Below are positions 6,265 through 8,038 of a stretch of 8,038 nucleotides of DNA, piece by piece (position 1 is the stretch's first letter; each line of letters begins with the position of its first letter). Source of the stretch: Opitutaceae bacterium. GTDB taxonomy: Bacteria > Verrucomicrobiota > Verrucomicrobiia > Opitutales > Opitutaceae. A program made the translations under genes and the position numbers. The stretch is from the NCBI GenBank assembly GCA_031254955.1, contig JAIRTK010000160.1, forward strand, positions 1 through 8,038. The letters run 5' to 3'. The notes under the pieces were generated by a model. That model saw only the letters and a list, made by a program, of their open reading frames with translations, did not search any database and had not been told where the DNA came from.

Positions 6265-6418
6265 TGGCGCGGGAGCGCCGGTAGGGAGGCCTCTCCGAGG
6301 CCTCCGTCGAGCGGGGCTGGCGGTTTGGGCTTTCATGGGGAAATCGAAGCGGCATGAGAAAATCGAAGCGTTCTTGCGGAGGCCTCGGAGAGGCCTCCCT
6401 ACCGGCGCTCCCGCGCCA
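6265..6418. repeat. 154-bp element with perfect 42-bp inverted repeats
   Basis: The left arm at 6265-6306 is exactly matched by its reverse complement at 6377-6418, leaving 70 bases between them. Each arm itself contains two hairpins: GGCGC-GGGA-GCGCC (6266-6279 in the left arm) and a GTAG-flanked one with arms GGAGGCCTC and GAGGCCTCC and loop TCC (6285-6305). The central segment has an 18-base direct repeat of period 19 (6334-6351 and 6353-6370, two mismatches) ending AAATCGAAGCG. There is no reading frame for a transposase, so it would be a non-autonomous element or an expanded hairpin pair. Flanking target-site duplications are not apparent. Confidence 0.85.
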
Positions 6419-6494
6419 GTCCACTTGCGTTGGCGACACTATAAGACGAAAAGGCTTTAAGGTTACATTGCACGCTGAGGTTGCGTGGACGGCC

Positions 6495-6558
6495 TGCTGG
6501 ATTGCTTAGTATGAGGACTGCGCGGCATGAGGATTGCGTAGCATGGAGGTTGCGCGGC
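6495..6558 (+). repeat. 16-bp tandem repeat, three clear copies and one degenerate
   Basis: Units at 6511-6526 (ATGAGGACTGCGCGGC), 6527-6542 (ATGAGGATTGCGTAGC) and 6543-6558 (ATGGAGGTTGCGCGGC) are adjacent and differ at few positions. A degenerate unit precedes them at 6495-6510, sharing GGATTGC and TAG. Sixteen is not a multiple of three, which argues that the region is not translated. Confidence 0.75.
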
Positions 6559-6655
6559 ACGGGCGGGGACGCCCATGTGCGCGGGGAGTTTGCGGCGCGG
6601 AGCGCCGCCGTCCACGGGCGGGGACGCCTGTGCCACCCGGCGCGGCGGAGCCGCC
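6558..6655. repeat. Cluster of GC-rich hairpins with GGA or GGGA loops
   Basis: The 16-base block CACGGGCGGGGACGCC occurs at 6558-6573 and 6613-6628. Each copy forms a hairpin with CACGGGCG on the left and loop GGGA; the right arm has an AT bulge in the first copy (6570-6579) and one G-T pair in the second (6625-6632). Between them lies GCGGCGC (6592-6598), loop GGA, GCGCCGC (6602-6608), and after them GGCGG (6644-6648) with CCGCC (6651-6655). They share loop types with the hairpins in the 6265-6418 element but have different stems. Confidence 0.7.
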
Positions 6656-6816
6656 TTGGCCGCATGGGGAAAAGGTTTCACGGAATGGAAGCCGCGCGGT
6701 CCCGGAACCCGGGCTGGCCTCTCCCCGCGCCGGGAAAAACCAGAAACCCGCTCAAAACGGATTTCTTTTGTGGAATCCTGCCGCGTAATCCGCTTTGTTT
6801 CACCTCCTTTCCGGCC

Positions 6817-8037
6817 ATGACTCCCTCCAACAACTCCTCCGACGCCGCCAGTCCCCACCCCAACGGACGCGGCGCCGATCTCGAAATCAAGGACGCACAG
6901 CTCATCTTCAACGCTGCATGGGAGGACCTCGAAGAGCGTTGCGGACGCGAAAACCTGCGCTTCCCCAAGGAACTTATCCTGCTCGGCGGCGCACCCGGCT
7001 CGGGCAAAGGCACCAACACCGCCTTCATCCTGAAGACGCGCGGGCTAACCTGCCCGCCCATCGTCATCAGCGCGCTGCTCGACACCCCCGAAGCCCGCCG
7101 CATCAAAGACACCGGCAGCATGGTCGGCGACCGCGAAGTCATCGGCATCCTCTTCCGCGAACTGCTCCGGCCCGAGTATCGCGACGGCGTCCTCCTCGAC
7201 GGATTCCCACGCACGAAAGTGCAAGTGGAGTGCCTGAAAATGCTCGTCGGCAAAATGCACGAGCTGCGCCATGCGTTTTTTCACACACCGGGCGGCATCC
7301 ATTTCCGCCACCCCACCATCCACATCATGGTGCTCTTCGTGGACGAAAAAATCAGCGTCGAACGCCAGCTCAAGCGCGGACGCGAAATCCTCGCGCACAA
7401 CGAAGAAGTCCGCCGCACCGGCATCGGCGAGCCGCTGGAAGAACGCCCCACCGACTACGACGTGCCGCTCGCGCAGCACCGCTACCGGATTTTCAAAGAC
7501 CAGACCTGGGCCGCGCTGCAATCGTTGAAAGAAATCTTCCACTACCATTTCATCGACGCGCAAGGATCGCTGGACGAAGTGGAAAAAAACATCCTCCAGG
7601 AACTCGACTACCAAAGCTCGCTCGAACTCGACCCGAGCACATTTGACCGGCTGCGCTGCCTGCCGGAGGCGCGCGAAATCACCCTCCACGCGCGCCAGGA
7701 ACTGGTGAAACGACTCGACTCCTACGAACTGGAGAACACCGGACTGTTCGCGAAAGTCGTGGCCTTTATCGACAAGAAAATGATGCCGATCATCCGCTGC
7801 CATGCGATCTCCGGCCGCTCGCTAATCAACACGGAGGACCCGCTCCTCGACAACCCGCTCGCGATGACGATGCTCATCGACGTGTTTTCGGAGCGCGGCT
7901 ACCACGCGATCATTGATCTGCGCAGAGTCGAGACGCCCGAGCGCGTAGACCTGACGACAGGCGCGATTCACTGCCGCCTGAAAAAAGTCTTCCACATCAC
8001 GGTCAATTTCCGCGGCTCCGAGATTCGCCGAGGATAA
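6817..8037 (+). CDS. Adenylate-kinase-like nucleoside monophosphate kinase with N- and C-terminal extensions
   Basis: A complete 406-residue protein. The adenylate kinase fold is shown by Walker A GGAPGSGKGT (57-66) after a hydrophobic strand, an NMP-binding segment with DTGSMVGDREVIGIL (98-112), the signature LDGFPRT (127-133) with a glutamine at 136, and an ERQLKR segment with R183 and R187 where the family has its paired arginines. RPTDYDVPLAQHR (210-222) fits the family's final catalytic arginine region. Family enzymes interconvert nucleoside mono-, di- and triphosphates (AMP + ATP to 2 ADP in adenylate kinase) in the cytoplasm. Unusual points: about 50 residues before the core, no zinc-type or long LID between 190 and 210, an altered stretch SALLDTPEA where STGDMLR is usual, and about 140 C-terminal residues (from about 266) I cannot assign. 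Substrate is therefore uncertain. The ATG at 6817 is chosen because upstream sequence is repeat DNA; no Shine-Dalgarno precedes it. Confidence 0.85.
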   Translation: MTPSNNSSDAASPHPNGRGADLEIKDAQLIFNAAWEDLEERCGRENLRFPKELILLGGAPGSGKGTNTAFILKTRGLTCPPIVISALLDTPEARRIKDTGSMVGDREVIGILFRELLRPEYRDGVLLDGFPRTKVQVECLKMLVGKMHELRHAFFHTPGGIHFRHPTIHIMVLFVDEKISVERQLKRGREILAHNEEVRRTGIGEPLEERPTDYDVPLAQHRYRIFKDQTWAALQSLKEIFHYHFIDAQGSLDEVEKNILQELDYQSSLELDPSTFDRLRCLPEAREITLHARQELVKRLDSYELENTGLFAKVVAFIDKKMMPIIRCHAISGRSLINTEDPLLDNPLAMTMLIDVFSERGYHAIIDLRRVETPERVDLTTGAIHCRLKKVFHITVNFRGSEIRRG

Positions 8038-8038
8038 A

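Larger units (their letters stand above)
5715..6816. other. 1.1-kb repeat-rich intergenic region
   Basis: No credible gene lies between the helicase stop and the kinase start; the open frames that cross this region run through palindromes and have no recognisable motifs. It contains, in order, a weak hairpin (GGGTA 5777-5781 with TACCC 5790-5794), a head-to-head hairpin pair, a perfect 16-bp inverted repeat, a 10-bp tandem repeat, a 26-bp repeat, a 42-bp inverted repeat, a 16-bp tandem array and a GC-rich hairpin cluster. The promoter of the downstream kinase should be in the last 150 bases, but I cannot identify it. No T-tract terminator for the helicase is evident. Confidence 0.7.

Noticed and set aside
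6265..6418. Insertion sequence with terminal inverted repeats
   Set aside because: The interval between arms is only 70 bases with no transposase and no clear target-site duplication; it is kept as a non-autonomous repeat instead.
3985..6655. CRISPR array
   Set aside because: The repeats here have no regular repeat-spacer pattern with unique spacers of equal size, and there are no cas genes.
6481..6816. TTG start at 6481 extending the kinase by 112 residues
   Set aside because: The extension translates the 16-bp tandem array and hairpin cluster; the kinase-like sequence starts only after 6817.

Overview
The window most likely comes from a high-GC verrucomicrobium of the Opitutaceae type. 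This rests on codon usage that strongly favours C or G in third positions, a nucleoside-monophosphate-kinase-like protein with an extra C-terminal domain, and intergenic DNA packed with short palindromic words. The assignment is an inference from style, not from a marker gene.

Layout. 1-90 is the last 29 codons of a plus-strand gene. 91-311 is AT-rich spacer. 312-2084 (minus) is a 590-residue P-loop GTPase with recognisable G1, G3 and G4 motifs and about 200 residues between G2 and G3; its base composition is clearly lower in GC than its neighbours. 2085-2445 is the divergent control region and carries a TTGCTACC direct repeat plus inverted copy. 2446-2925 (plus) encodes a 159-residue protein with a probable ribbon-helix-helix N-terminus. 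Its stop overlaps the start of 2925-5714 (plus), a 929-residue RecD2-type superfamily 1 DNA helicase. 5715-6816 is 1.1 kb of non-coding DNA made largely of repeats and hairpins. 6817-8037 (plus) is a complete 406-residue adenylate-kinase-like protein.

How the parts relate. The small DNA-binding protein and the helicase look like a translationally coupled pair, possibly controlled from the TTGCTACC repeats. The GTPase is divergently transcribed and looks like an accessory, perhaps transferred, gene. No obvious partner genes for a complete defence system are in view.

The most unusual content is the repeat DNA. The helicase gene has been lengthened in frame by three kinds of repeat: a 24-bp tandem unit giving a proline-rich N-terminal tract, a 42-bp direct repeat next to a pair of head-to-head hairpins, and a 140-bp array of 20 heptanucleotides in strict register between helicase motifs III and IV. 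The hairpin pair in the helicase has the same architecture as one in the downstream intergenic region: GTAGGG or GCAGGG flank, conserved CTTG at the apex, and stems that differ but remain paired. This points to a family of mobile or expanding palindromic elements whose stem sequence changes while pairing and loop are kept.
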